Source of the DNA: Luteipulveratus flavus
Lineage (GTDB): Bacteria > Actinomycetota > Actinomycetes > Actinomycetales > Dermatophilaceae
Assembly (NCBI RefSeq): GCF_029439465.1
Contig: NZ_JAROAV010000057.1
Coordinates: 1 to 64,000 of the forward strand
DNA length: 64,000 bases
Direction of reading: 5' to 3'
Below are positions 9,997 through 16,241 of this stretch, piece by piece. Each line of letters begins with the position of its first letter. Positions within the stretch are counted from its first letter, which is position 1. A program made the translations under genes and the position numbers. A model generated the notes under the pieces. That model saw only the letters and a list, made by a program, of their open reading frames with translations. It ran no database searches and was not told the origin of the DNA.

Positions 9997-10905
9997 TCAG
10001 TCGCGGTAGATCTTCGACCTGGGCGGCACGATGATGTCGACCGGTCCCCCCACGTCAGCAACAGTGAGCTTGGCCGTCGCGCCCGTGATCATCTCTTGCA
10101 GATAGTCCATCGGCGTCGTCGTGGACGACCCGGTCACCGAGTGCCCTCGACCGGACACGGTGAGGGATGCGATCGCCCCGGACGGCTTGAAGGTGAGCAC
10201 GGCGGGGATCCGTCCCGCCAGCGTGTCACTAAGCCGGGCGTCCTTGCTCAGCGCGGTCTGCATGCCGAGCAGGTTCATTCCGCTGGCCGCATCGACCGTG
10301 CCCGTGATGCTCGCGCCCGTACCATCCGCCCCGCGATCAGCGGTGAACTCGGCTACCCCGAGCGGGACGGCCGTGGTGTTCGCGCGATCGGGAGCGGGAA
10401 TGCCGGCGTTCACCATCGCCGAGCCGGTAAACCTCAGCCACTTGCCTCGTCGGGCGTCGGTCCAGGAAGGCATCGTCAGGTAGTACGCCTTCGACGTGAC
10501 CACGACGTCGGTCTCGAGTTTCTTGCCCGCTTCCTTTCCCTCGCTGGGCGTCATGACCACTCGCACATGCTGTCGGTTGCGCGACACATCGACCCGCACG
10601 TCGCGGACGGTGCGGACCCTGAAGCCAGGAACCGCGAGGTCCGAGGTGACCGAGAAACGGACTGACTTCGCCGCGCGCATGGACGACACGGCCCTGGCCA
10701 GCCGCGAGCCGCGCGGAGCCGACGGCACACCACTGGTCGCGGACGTGCCCACGGCCGCCGGCGTGGCCACGGTGGTCGAGGACTTGGGCGCAGCAGCCCT
10801 CGGCGCATCCGTCTGGCATCCCGCCGTCAGCCAGACCAGCAGCCCAACCCCAACAACCCCCGTCAGTCTCACGGCCGGGACTGTACCGCTGCCGGAGGAC
10901 TGCAC
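9997..10905 (-). CDS. Secreted lipoprotein, LppX/LprAFG-like
   Basis: A 302-residue protein with an N-terminal hydrophobic segment and lipobox LTAGC (Cys 30), a Thr/Ser/Ala/Pro linker (about 31-60), then a beta-rich domain. The later part alternates strands of the kind seen in the mycobacterial LppX/LprG/LprF/LprA family (VRTVRDVRVDVSRNRQHVRVV). That family carries lipids or lipoglycans across the cell envelope. This assignment rests on overall layout and is tentative. The start used is GTG at 10905; a GTG at about residue 12 also gives a good signal peptide. It stands alone, convergent with the GT4 gene. Confidence 0.6.
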   Translation of the reverse strand: MQSSGSGTVPAVRLTGVVGVGLLVWLTAGCQTDAPRAAAPKSSTTVATPAAVGTSATSGVPSAPRGSRLARAVSSMRAAKSVRFSVTSDLAVPGFRVRTVRDVRVDVSRNRQHVRVVMTPSEGKEAGKKLETDVVVTSKAYYLTMPSWTDARRGKWLRFTGSAMVNAGIPAPDRANTTAVPLGVAEFTADRGADGTGASITGTVDAASGMNLLGMQTALSKDARLSDTLAGRIPAVLTFKPSGAIASLTVSGRGHSVTGSSTTTPMDYLQEMITGATAKLTVADVGGPVDIIVPPRSKIYRD

Positions 10906-11032
10906 GGTTCAGTACGTGCCATCGACCCTGTAGTCCCGGCACCCAGACTCGTCATTGCTGCCGAATCATGTTGCCGCACAGAAGTAATCGCAAATGCCGA
11001 TAATTTAGTTATGTAGTGTCCCGTGGCGACCA

Positions 11033-11069
11033 GGCTGAGGCACGACAACGCCGGTCGCGTGCCTCAGCC
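11033..11069 (-). terminator. 12-bp perfect hairpin downstream of the small-gene pair
   Basis: GGCTGAGGCACG (11033-11044) pairs perfectly with CGTGCCTCAGCC (11058-11069) around a 13-base loop. It lies just past the stop of the reverse-strand gene at 11078, which is where an intrinsic terminator would sit. No strong T-run follows on that strand, so it could also act as an mRNA 3'-end stabiliser. Confidence 0.55.
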
Positions 11070-11077
11070 GGTCCCAA

Positions 11078-11335
11078 CTAAGCCGCCAGGGCGACGAACC
11101 CCCGCCGCTTCGCGTCCTGGAACCGATCGCGCAGCTCTCGCTCGACTCGGCCGGTCAGATCAGTCGGAAGCGTGCATCCGCCACCACCCCCGAATCCGTA
11201 GCCGTCCTCCTGAGCCTCCGCGCAGCGCAGCTCACGTGGAACCTCGCGTCGGATTCGCACGCACAAGTCGTGCTCGTGCCCGCGGACGCAGGTCCACTTC
11301 ACGCGGACCCGGTGCCCGCCGTCCGGGCCGGTCAC
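11078..11335 (-). CDS. Small protein of unknown function
   Basis: An 85-residue protein with two Cys and two His in its first third (KWTCVRGHEHDLCVRI), which could form a small zinc site, then a Gly-rich turn and a basic C-terminus (ERELRDRFQDAKRRG). Its GTG start overlaps the stop of the upstream HTH-like gene in a GTGA, so translation is coupled and the frame is very likely real. A strong hairpin follows its stop codon. I do not recognise the family. Confidence 0.5.
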   Translation of the reverse strand: MTGPDGGHRVRVKWTCVRGHEHDLCVRIRREVPRELRCAEAQEDGYGFGGGGGCTLPTDLTGRVERELRDRFQDAKRRGFVALAA

Positions 11336-11535
11336 TTCTTCTTCGTCCCGTAGGGCGACTGGTTCGTCGGCTTGAGACTCACACCGATCTCTGAGGCGTG
11401 TGACTGTACGGCGTCCTCGGTGCGTCCCATCTTGAGTCCGATGACCCGGGTGGGCGTGTTACGACGGGCGAGATCGGTCAGCCGAGTGTTGTCGCCGGCC
11501 GACCAGGCCTTGCCGTGGTTACTGGGCTTTGCCAT
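11332..11535 (-). CDS. Small SANT/HTH-like DNA-binding protein
   Basis: A 67-residue basic protein, MAKPSNHGKAWSAGD... with the conserved core TPTRVIGLKMGRTEDAVQSH and a C-terminal GVSLKPTNQSPYGTKKK. This small family is found in many bacteria and looks like a single Myb/SANT-type helix-turn-helix; its role is not known to me. The ATG at 11535 is chosen because the conserved family sequence begins exactly there, although the frame stays open upstream. It is the first gene of a two-gene unit with the 85-residue protein. Confidence 0.7.
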   Translation of the reverse strand: MAKPSNHGKAWSAGDNTRLTDLARRNTPTRVIGLKMGRTEDAVQSHASEIGVSLKPTNQSPYGTKKK

Positions 11536-11921
11536 GTGGTTCGCCTTCCGCGCCGACAGACGCCCACCAACACTGCGCACCTTCATTGCTCCTCGTCCGC
11601 CCCGGATGGAGCGGGCCGAAACGCGGTGCGGTACGGTCCCCGGACAAGCGACCAACTTGTATCCGGCCCCGATCGTTGGCAACCCCGACCTTCGGGGCTT
11701 CGCTGTCGGCGCTTCCTCTGAGACCGGCCGCCTGGCATGAAACCACAGCGACGTAATTCCCAGAGCATTCACAGGATACCTGCAGGCACCGACAACCCCC
11801 TTGGCCTGTGGAGCGGGCCCGCTTGCCTGCTGGCGACGATGACGCGCTCGGCGAGTCATTGAGCCGCTATCGGGTGGGATAATGCACGGAATCCCGTGTG
11901 ATAGTCGGTAGGGTCGGCCTC
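11536..11921. other. Intergenic region between divergent small genes
   Basis: 386 bases between the reverse-strand HTH-like gene and the forward unknown gene. Short open frames exist on both strands, but none has a convincing start site or family resemblance. The right end holds a promoter-like element described separately. The left part should contain the promoter of the HTH-like gene, which I could not pinpoint. Confidence 0.5.
11878..11898 (+). promoter_or_regulatory. Possible promoter -10 and overlapping palindrome
   Basis: GATAAT at 11878-11883 is a good -10 match. It is followed at once by CACGG-AATC-CCGTG (11885-11898), a 5-bp inverted repeat placed where a repressor would block initiation. 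No strong -35 is visible. It lies 24-44 bases before the ATG of the recombinase-linked unknown gene. Confidence 0.35.
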
Positions 11922-13115
11922 ATGTTCAGCCCCGACCAGCCCGCCCGCGGCTACGCGCTGACCTGGCCCCGCGAGCTGTTCCGTGCCGAGCTGCAGGCTC
12001 TGCTGGCTCGCTCGGACGAGACAGAGCTGGGGAACCGACTCGAGCTGCTCTTCGAGGAGGCGTTCCACGGTCCGCACCCGCAGGAGGACGCTCGGTACGC
12101 GGCCGATCAAACTGCCCGGGATTTCCTAGCCTCGCCAACCTCCAACGAGGCCCGCAACCTCGCGACCTGCGTGCTAGAGCACCTTGACACTTTGCCGATG
12201 TACGCCCGAAAGCGGTATTTCCGTGAGCGGCAGGCGGGACCGGCGCCGGAGCTCCTCTTCTCGCCTTACCACCGGATCTCCAACGATCCGTTGGTGGTGG
12301 CACAGCTGGAATGGGGCGCGATGGTGGCAGGACTTGATGCGACGGGGTACCTGGACCGATTCGGCGGAGACCAGTGCGTCGACGGACAGGGTTACCAGGA
12401 GCACAACGCGACGCTGCAGCGACTGATCACCCGAGAGTCCTCGTTGGACATCGCGTGGCCGCCGATGCTCGTCGGTGGCGATCCGGCGACCGGCGTGCCG
12501 CAGGACGACTTCCTTACTCTCGTTGAGGTGGTCCATGACCTGGTCGCTCGACCCCAGCGTCGGTGGACTCACGACTACGAGGAGCACTACGACTACGCCG
12601 ACTTCGACGAACACTCCGGGCAAGCCGTCTACAGGTGGAAGGTGAACGAGCTCCTTGCTCGTCACCTGCCGGCCTACCGGATAGCGGAGGAGGGTGAGGA
12701 CGTTGGTCTAGTCGTGGCCGCGGTTGCCGACCCTCGGGCCGACCTGCTGAAGCAGGTACGCGAGGACGTCCCAGACGCGCCCGCCAACCTGGGGCCGATC
12801 GATCATGCGATCGCCTTGTTCCGAAGTCGTGACGTCACGATCGAGGACAAGCGCAGCGCCTGCAAGGACCTCGCCGACGTCCTGGAGCACCGGCGGTCGC
12901 TGCTGAGGGATGAGCTGCTGACGAAGGACGAGGGCCTGCTCTTCCAGCTCGCGAACGGCTACCGCATCAGGCACCACCGCGCCCAGAACGAGCGCGGCGA
13001 CTACGCCGAGGAGTTCCTGGACTGGATCTTCTGGAACTTCCTGTCCGCGGTCGAGTTGTCCAACCGACTGCTGACCCGAGCACCCGCCACGCCCGAGGCG
13101 AGCAGCGATGGTTGA
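11922..13115 (+). CDS. Unknown protein coupled to recombinase; possible HEPN-like C-terminus
   Basis: A 397-residue, mostly alpha-helical, acidic soluble protein with no signal peptide or membrane segment. The C-terminal part (about 300-390) has two long helices joined by NGYRIRHHRAQNERGDY and followed by FLDWIFWNFLSAVELSNRLL. This is reminiscent of HEPN-type domains with an R-x-H pair, but the spacing differs from the classical R-x4-6-H, so the match is tentative. I do not recognise the N-terminal two thirds. The start could also be GTG 11898. Its 3' end overlaps the tyrosine recombinase gene by 8 bases, implying a joint operon. Confidence 0.7.
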   Translation: MFSPDQPARGYALTWPRELFRAELQALLARSDETELGNRLELLFEEAFHGPHPQEDARYAADQTARDFLASPTSNEARNLATCVLEHLDTLPMYARKRYFRERQAGPAPELLFSPYHRISNDPLVVAQLEWGAMVAGLDATGYLDRFGGDQCVDGQGYQEHNATLQRLITRESSLDIAWPPMLVGGDPATGVPQDDFLTLVEVVHDLVARPQRRWTHDYEEHYDYADFDEHSGQAVYRWKVNELLARHLPAYRIAEEGEDVGLVVAAVADPRADLLKQVREDVPDAPANLGPIDHAIALFRSRDVTIEDKRSACKDLADVLEHRRSLLRDELLTKDEGLLFQLANGYRIRHHRAQNERGDYAEEFLDWIFWNFLSAVELSNRLLTRAPATPEASSDG

Positions 13116-14139
13116 CCACTCCCCCGGCCGCCCGGCGGAGACCGACGCCATCGCACTGCTGGATGACGTGCCGCTGTCTACCGCCGAGGCCGGCTACGTC
13201 GAGGCCGCCCGGGCCGCGAACACGCTGCGCGGGTACCGCTCCGACTGGGCAGAGTTCACCGCCTGGTGCACCCACTCCCCCACCGGCGACGGCGCACCGC
13301 TACCGGCCGCACCGGCCACCATCACCGGCTACCTCACCAACCTCGCGACCGCCGGCGCCAAGGTCGGCACCATGTCCCGCCGGCTGTCCGCGATCCGGTT
13401 CGCCCACCAGCTGCGCAACCTGCCCGACCCCACCGCCAACGCCCGCGTGATCGCCGTCTGGGAGGGCATCCGCCGCACCCACGGCGCACCCCCCGAGCAG
13501 GCCAAACCGCTCATGCCCCCGGACCTGTTCGACGTACTGGACGCATGCCCCACCACCAAGCACTGGAAGGATCCCGACCGACCCGACGAGCCGGACCTGA
13601 GCGGCGCCCGCGACCGGGCCCTGCTGCTGGTCGGATTCGTCGCCGCGCTACGCCGCAGCGAGCTGGCCGCCCTCACCACCGCCGACGTCACCGACCACCC
13701 CAACGGCCTGGTTCTCAGCTTGCCCCGGTCCAAGAGCAATAAGCACGGCGAGCACGCCGAGCTCGCCGTCCTGCCCCGCTCCGGCAACCCCGCCCGCTGC
13801 CCCGTCGTCGCCCTGCAGCACTGGACACAGCTGGCGGGCATCACCGACGGGCCACTGCTGCGCGGCGTCACCAAAGCCAACACTGCAACCACTCGGCCGC
13901 TGCACCCGGAGTCCATCAACACCCTGGTCCAGAAGGCCATCAACCGCGCGGGCCTGGATCCCACCGGCTACAGCGCCCACAGCCTGCGCGCCGGCTTCGT
14001 CACCTACGCCCACCTGCGCGGCGCCAACGACCGCGCCATCGCCCACCAGACACGCCACCGCTCCCTGGCCACCGTCGGCACCTACGTGCGCATCCACCAC
14101 GCCTGGACCGACAACGCCGCCACCACCCTCGGGTTATGA
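13108..14139 (+). CDS. Tyrosine recombinase / site-specific integrase
   Basis: A 343-residue integrase. The N-terminal SAM-like DNA-binding domain spans about residues 25-125 (TLRGYRSDWAEFTAWC). The catalytic domain contains Arg I in LRRSEL (R182), a Lys in RSKSNK (about K209), the box HSLR (H291, R294), a His in TRHRS (H317) and the nucleophile in GTYVR (Y326). All residues expected for DNA cleavage and rejoining are present, so the protein should be active. The start is ATG 13108 or 13109-13125 region; the 8-base overlap with the upstream gene is retained. Three hairpins follow its stop. Confidence 0.93.
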   Translation: MVDHSPGRPAETDAIALLDDVPLSTAEAGYVEAARAANTLRGYRSDWAEFTAWCTHSPTGDGAPLPAAPATITGYLTNLATAGAKVGTMSRRLSAIRFAHQLRNLPDPTANARVIAVWEGIRRTHGAPPEQAKPLMPPDLFDVLDACPTTKHWKDPDRPDEPDLSGARDRALLLVGFVAALRRSELAALTTADVTDHPNGLVLSLPRSKSNKHGEHAELAVLPRSGNPARCPVVALQHWTQLAGITDGPLLRGVTKANTATTRPLHPESINTLVQKAINRAGLDPTGYSAHSLRAGFVTYAHLRGANDRAIAHQTRHRSLATVGTYVRIHHAWTDNAATTLGL

Positions 14140-14140
14140 C

Positions 14141-14178
14141 ACTCGGGGGCGCAGTGATGAATCACCACGCCCCCGAGT
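14141..14178 (+). terminator. Long imperfect palindrome after integrase stop
   Basis: ACTCGGGGGCG (14141-14151) pairs with CGCCCCCGAGT (14168-14178), and inside it GTGAT (14154-14158) pairs with ATCAC (14161-14165). It begins one base after the integrase stop codon. It could be a transcription terminator, although no T-run follows, or a recombinase-related site. Confidence 0.6.
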
Positions 14179-14179
14179 T

Positions 14180-14199
14180 GCGAGGCATTGCAGCCTCGC
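14180..14199 (+). repeat. 7-bp hairpin, second of three
   Basis: GCGAGGC (14180-14186) pairs with GCCTCGC (14193-14199) around a 6-base loop, immediately after the first palindrome. See the neighbouring hairpins. Confidence 0.5.
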
Positions 14200-14207
14200 G
14201 CTTCAAT

Positions 14208-14249
14208 GAGGGTGAGTCGTCGGATTCGCAGTCACAGCGACTCACCCTC
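14208..14249 (+). repeat. 12-bp perfect hairpin, third of three
   Basis: GAGGGTGAGTCG (14208-14219) pairs perfectly with CGACTCACCCTC (14238-14249) around an 18-base loop. Together with the two preceding structures it forms an array of three stem-loops within 110 bases. Confidence 0.6.
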
Positions 14250-14251
14250 CC

Positions 14252-14419
14252 CTAGTGGGGCTCAAGCGTGATGCTGAGCCGCCCGGCGCCCCAGCGCACC
14301 GACAGACGAAAGCCACGCACAGTGGATCGTCTCCTTTCTGACGCTCTCACGAGCCGAGGGCATGCCGTCGTCCAAGCGCCACCAGTTGGCGCCGGTCCCT
14401 CATGCTCACCATCGGTCAT
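14252..14419 (-). CDS. Possible small protein, weak case
   Basis: An open frame of about 55 residues from ATG 14419 ending SVRWGAGRLSITLEPH. The C-terminus looks amphipathic and plausible, and it would read toward the hairpin array. There is no clear ribosome site or recognised family, and the frame overlaps the structured region, so it may be fortuitous. Confidence 0.2.
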   Translation of the reverse strand: MTDGEHEGPAPTGGAWTTACPRLVRASERRRSTVRGFRLSVRWGAGRLSITLEPH

Positions 14420-14483
14420 CAAGCGCCAAATCACCACTACCGAGACACCTACCGGTAGTGCGGCGTGACAGCCTCCCAGTCGG

Positions 14484-14520
14484 CGGGTTGACATCCTGCA
14501 TTTCTGCGGGTTGACACCTA
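14484..14520 (+). repeat. Iteron-like direct repeat containing TTGACA
   Basis: CGGGTTGACATCCT (14485-14498) recurs as CGGGTTGACACCT (14508-14520), a 23-base period or about two helical turns. Each copy contains TTGACA, but neither has a matching -10 at 16-18 bases, so the copies look more like protein-binding repeats than promoters. Confidence 0.5.
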
Positions 14521-14555
14521 CCTGATAAGCAGCCGCACCCCATCCGCCTGAGCGG

Positions 14556-14605
14556 TAATATACAAAGTAGAAGGGCCAAGTACCCCCGAGTACCCCGCGT
14601 ACCCC
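14556..14605 (+). promoter_or_regulatory. TAATAT box and triple GTACCCC repeat upstream of winged-helix gene
   Basis: TAATAT at 14556-14561 could serve as a -10. Downstream, GTACCCC occurs three times (starting at 14580, 14590 and 14599), spaced about one helical turn, on the same face of DNA. It ends about 60 bases before the ATG of the winged-helix protein, so it is a candidate autoregulatory or iteron-type binding site for that protein. Confidence 0.45.
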
Positions 14606-14666
14606 TGTGCATTACTGGTTGGTCCGCTCACTTGGTCGACGACTTCGGCGCCGAGGAGCAGAGACC

Positions 14667-15437
14667 ATGGTGGACAGGCCCAACCAGGAGGCCATCGAAC
14701 GGCTGGAGAAGATCGCAAAGCAGTCCAAGCGGTCGACCGTCCAACTCCCCCAGGCCTTTGCGCGGGACGGCCAGAGCAAGGTCGCCGACCCGGTGCTGGC
14801 CATGCTGCTGCGCCGAAACGGGCTCCTGGTGAAGACGTACCTCACCGTTGCCATGGTCTCGACCAAGGACCCACACACCACCACGAAGCCGGCAACAGAG
14901 CTCGCGGCCGCCCTCGGGCTACCGCAACCCGAGACCGCAGGCGCGCGACGGGTCAACGCGGCCCTCAAGCAGCTCGAGAACCTTGACCTCGTCCGCCGAG
15001 AGCACCGCCGCGGCCGAGTACCCATCACCCACGTCCTCGACGCGCGCGGTAGCGGCAAGCCCTGGGGCGAGGTGAGCCTCGGAAACCCGTGGATCACCCT
15101 TCCGATCACGCTGTGGCAGCGGGGCTGGTTCGTCGCGCTGTCTCCGCGGGCTATCACATTGATCGTCGTACTCAAGGAGCTAACCCATGGCCGCCCTGGC
15201 CAGAAGGCGTGGGTCGACGGCATCCGGAAACGTCAGTACGGCCTCTCCGACGACACGTGGACGCGGGCCACTACGGAACTCGTAAGCGCAGGTTTGCTGG
15301 ACATCGAGCGAGACACGTACCAGTCACAAGGTGAGCCTCGGCAGCGCAACGTCTACCGGCTGCGGCTCGACTTGCTGTCACTGCTGGACCCGGGCGACCC
15401 AGTCCCGGATACCGACAGCGAGGCACTGCCCTTCTAG
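14667..15437 (+). CDS. Probable double winged-helix DNA-binding protein (replication-initiator-like)
   Basis: A 256-residue protein with two winged-helix-like halves: residues 46-125 (helices ending GARRVNAALKQLENLDLVRR, then a basic wing) and 148-235 (YGLSDDTWTRATTELVSAGLL, then a hairpin and a closing strand). The paired architecture resembles plasmid Rep/iteron-binding initiators, and iteron-like repeats lie just upstream. Similar proteins occur widely in actinobacteria without a known function. The ATG at 14667 has a strong GAGGAG site 8 bases upstream, so it is preferred over GTG 14607. No relaxase, partition or primase gene is nearby. Confidence 0.75.
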   Translation: MVDRPNQEAIERLEKIAKQSKRSTVQLPQAFARDGQSKVADPVLAMLLRRNGLLVKTYLTVAMVSTKDPHTTTKPATELAAALGLPQPETAGARRVNAALKQLENLDLVRREHRRGRVPITHVLDARGSGKPWGEVSLGNPWITLPITLWQRGWFVALSPRAITLIVVLKELTHGRPGQKAWVDGIRKRQYGLSDDTWTRATTELVSAGLLDIERDTYQSQGEPRQRNVYRLRLDLLSLLDPGDPVPDTDSEALPF

Positions 15438-15571
15438 CCCCGGGGCGGACCTGCGGGTGCCGCGTAGTCGCCCTGGTCCGGCCGACCGTCGACCAGCACC
15501 TTAAGCTTCCTGCGCGCGATCGTTCAGACCCGTGCGTACCCGCACGACGCCACGCCCCACTCTCGTACCCC

Positions 15572-15636
15572 GGCTCAAAATGACGGATAGTGAGCCACTC
15601 TCACTCCATGGCTTACTGAGCCAAGGGTATTGAGCC
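15572..15636. repeat. TGAGCC/GGCTCA cluster, left; possible IS21-type end remnant
   Basis: GGCTCA at 15572 and TGAGCC at 15591, 15617 and 15631 lie within 65 bases, partly as inverted pairs. Multiple short repeats of this kind (GGCTCAAAATGAC...TGAGCC) are found at the ends of IS21-family elements in actinobacteria. No istA/istB sequence is present, so this would be a relic; the identification is from memory of the motif style and is weak. Confidence 0.3.
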
Positions 15637-15700
15637 GGACTGACGGCCGCCTGGACGTGGTCGACGGCGTGGCTCGAAAACGATCGACATCGGGTCAGCA
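15630..15700 (+). repeat. Diverged direct repeat, copy A (copy B at 16071-16140)
   Basis: Both copies open with TTGAGCCGG, have a CGGCGT about 30 bases on, and share AAACGATCGACA 47-49 bases from the opening. The copies lie 441 bases apart and flank the small membrane-protein frame. They may mark duplicated element ends. Confidence 0.4.
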
Positions 15701-15764
15701 GTGCGCGGCCGGCCATCTTCCTGAGACAGCCCGTGATGGGCGTCACCATGTCGATGCTCACGCG

Positions 15765-15911
15765 CTACTCGAAGTCAGGCCAGGTGAGAAGCAAATATGC
15801 GAAGTAGGCGAAGTACGCGACCGCGGCCATCACGAGCAACGCGGCGACGCACATGGCCGCCTGCTGAGCCTTTGAGAAGCCGGACCACCAGCCGCGAACG
15901 TTGCCTGACAT
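15765..15911 (-). CDS. Possible 48-residue single-pass membrane protein
   Basis: A short frame from ATG 15911. The N-terminal part (SGNVRGWWSGFSKAQQ) is polar and amphipathic. It is followed by one clear transmembrane helix of about 22 residues, rich in Ala/Val/Tyr/Phe (VAALLVMAAVAYFAYFAYLL), and a short TWPDFE tail. The hydrophobic pattern is unlikely in a random high-GC frame, but the ribosome site is weak. It lies between the two diverged repeat copies. No family recognised. Confidence 0.4.
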   Translation of the reverse strand: MSGNVRGWWSGFSKAQQAAMCVAALLVMAAVAYFAYFAYLLLTWPDFE

Positions 15912-16241
15912 GAGCGCGATCGTGCCACGCGGATCGCCAAGCGGTGGCCCCGATGCCACCGTGGCCTCACCTTTCCGCAGCTCTGCCGAGCGAGTGTCTT
16001 GATGGACGGTCGGCTGCCGAGCTGCTCGCAATGTGAGGATCAGGCAGCTGAGCCGCGAACCCGCCGACTTTTGAGCCGGTCACTGAGCCGTCACCTGCGG
16101 GCGGCGTATCGCGGCCCGGAAACGATCGACACTGAGTCGCCGCGGCGGTGAAGGCCTTGGCGACCGTCGGACAGCCTCTGTTTGACGGGCTGGCGGTGAA
16201 ACCGTGGTGCGTCGTCACATGTGCGGCGTCACGATGTGGCC
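15912..16241. other. Intergenic region with second TGAGCC cluster
   Basis: 330 bases between the small membrane-protein frame and the TPR gene. It contains TGAGCC at 16049, 16072 and 16084 and copy B of the diverged repeat (16071-16140). The TPR promoter should lie at the right end; no clear -10/-35 pair is visible. Confidence 0.5.
16049..16140. repeat. TGAGCC cluster, right, and diverged repeat copy B
   Basis: Three TGAGCC motifs in 41 bases, followed by the AAACGATCGACA block shared with copy A. It mirrors the content of 15572-15700 on the other side of the small open frame. Confidence 0.35.

Larger units (their letters stand above)
14140..14666. other. Structured intergenic region between integrase and winged-helix gene
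   Basis: 527 bases rich in structure: three hairpins (14141-14249), an inverted GGCTCA/TGAGCC pair (14259-14264 and 14275-14280), a 7-bp inverted repeat around CTACCGGTAG (14434-14460), a 14-base direct repeat and a GTACCCC triplet. The combination looks like an origin, recombination or regulatory region rather than spacer. Confidence 0.5.
15438..15764. other. Intergenic region with TGAGCC motif cluster
   Basis: 327 bases after the winged-helix gene. No convincing gene; an 86-codon reverse frame at 15501-15761 lacks any family feature. The right half holds the motif cluster and the first arm of a diverged direct repeat, both listed separately. Confidence 0.5.
11032..16150. mobile_element. 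Candidate integrative or accessory island
   Basis: This stretch separates the lipoprotein gene from the TPR/thrC genes and reads differently from its surroundings. Genes are small and spaced, several gaps exceed 300 bases, AT-rich spots appear (for example 10997-11017), and there is a tyrosine recombinase, hairpins, iteron-like repeats and TGAGCC clusters. I found no clear attL/attR duplication or tRNA target, so the borders are only approximate and the mobility is inferred. Confidence 0.4.

Noticed and set aside
10930-11080. A tRNA gene as integration target at the island's left edge
   Set aside because: The strong hairpin there has no cloverleaf or T-arm motif; no tRNA was found at either border.
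11372-11740. Forward frame of 122 codons in the island
   Set aside because: Antisense to the conserved small HTH-like gene, with no start site or family.
14141-14178. A firm call as attachment site core for the integrase
   Set aside because: No second copy of the sequence was found in the window, so a recombination role cannot be supported beyond suggestion.
14484-14520. The two TTGACA boxes read as -35 promoter elements
   Set aside because: No acceptable -10 lies 16-18 bases downstream of either, and they lie in a repeated 14-base unit, so protein-binding repeats are more likely.
15501-15761. Reverse frame of 86 codons before the small membrane protein
   Set aside because: No ribosome site, no compositional or domain signal, and overlaps the motif cluster.
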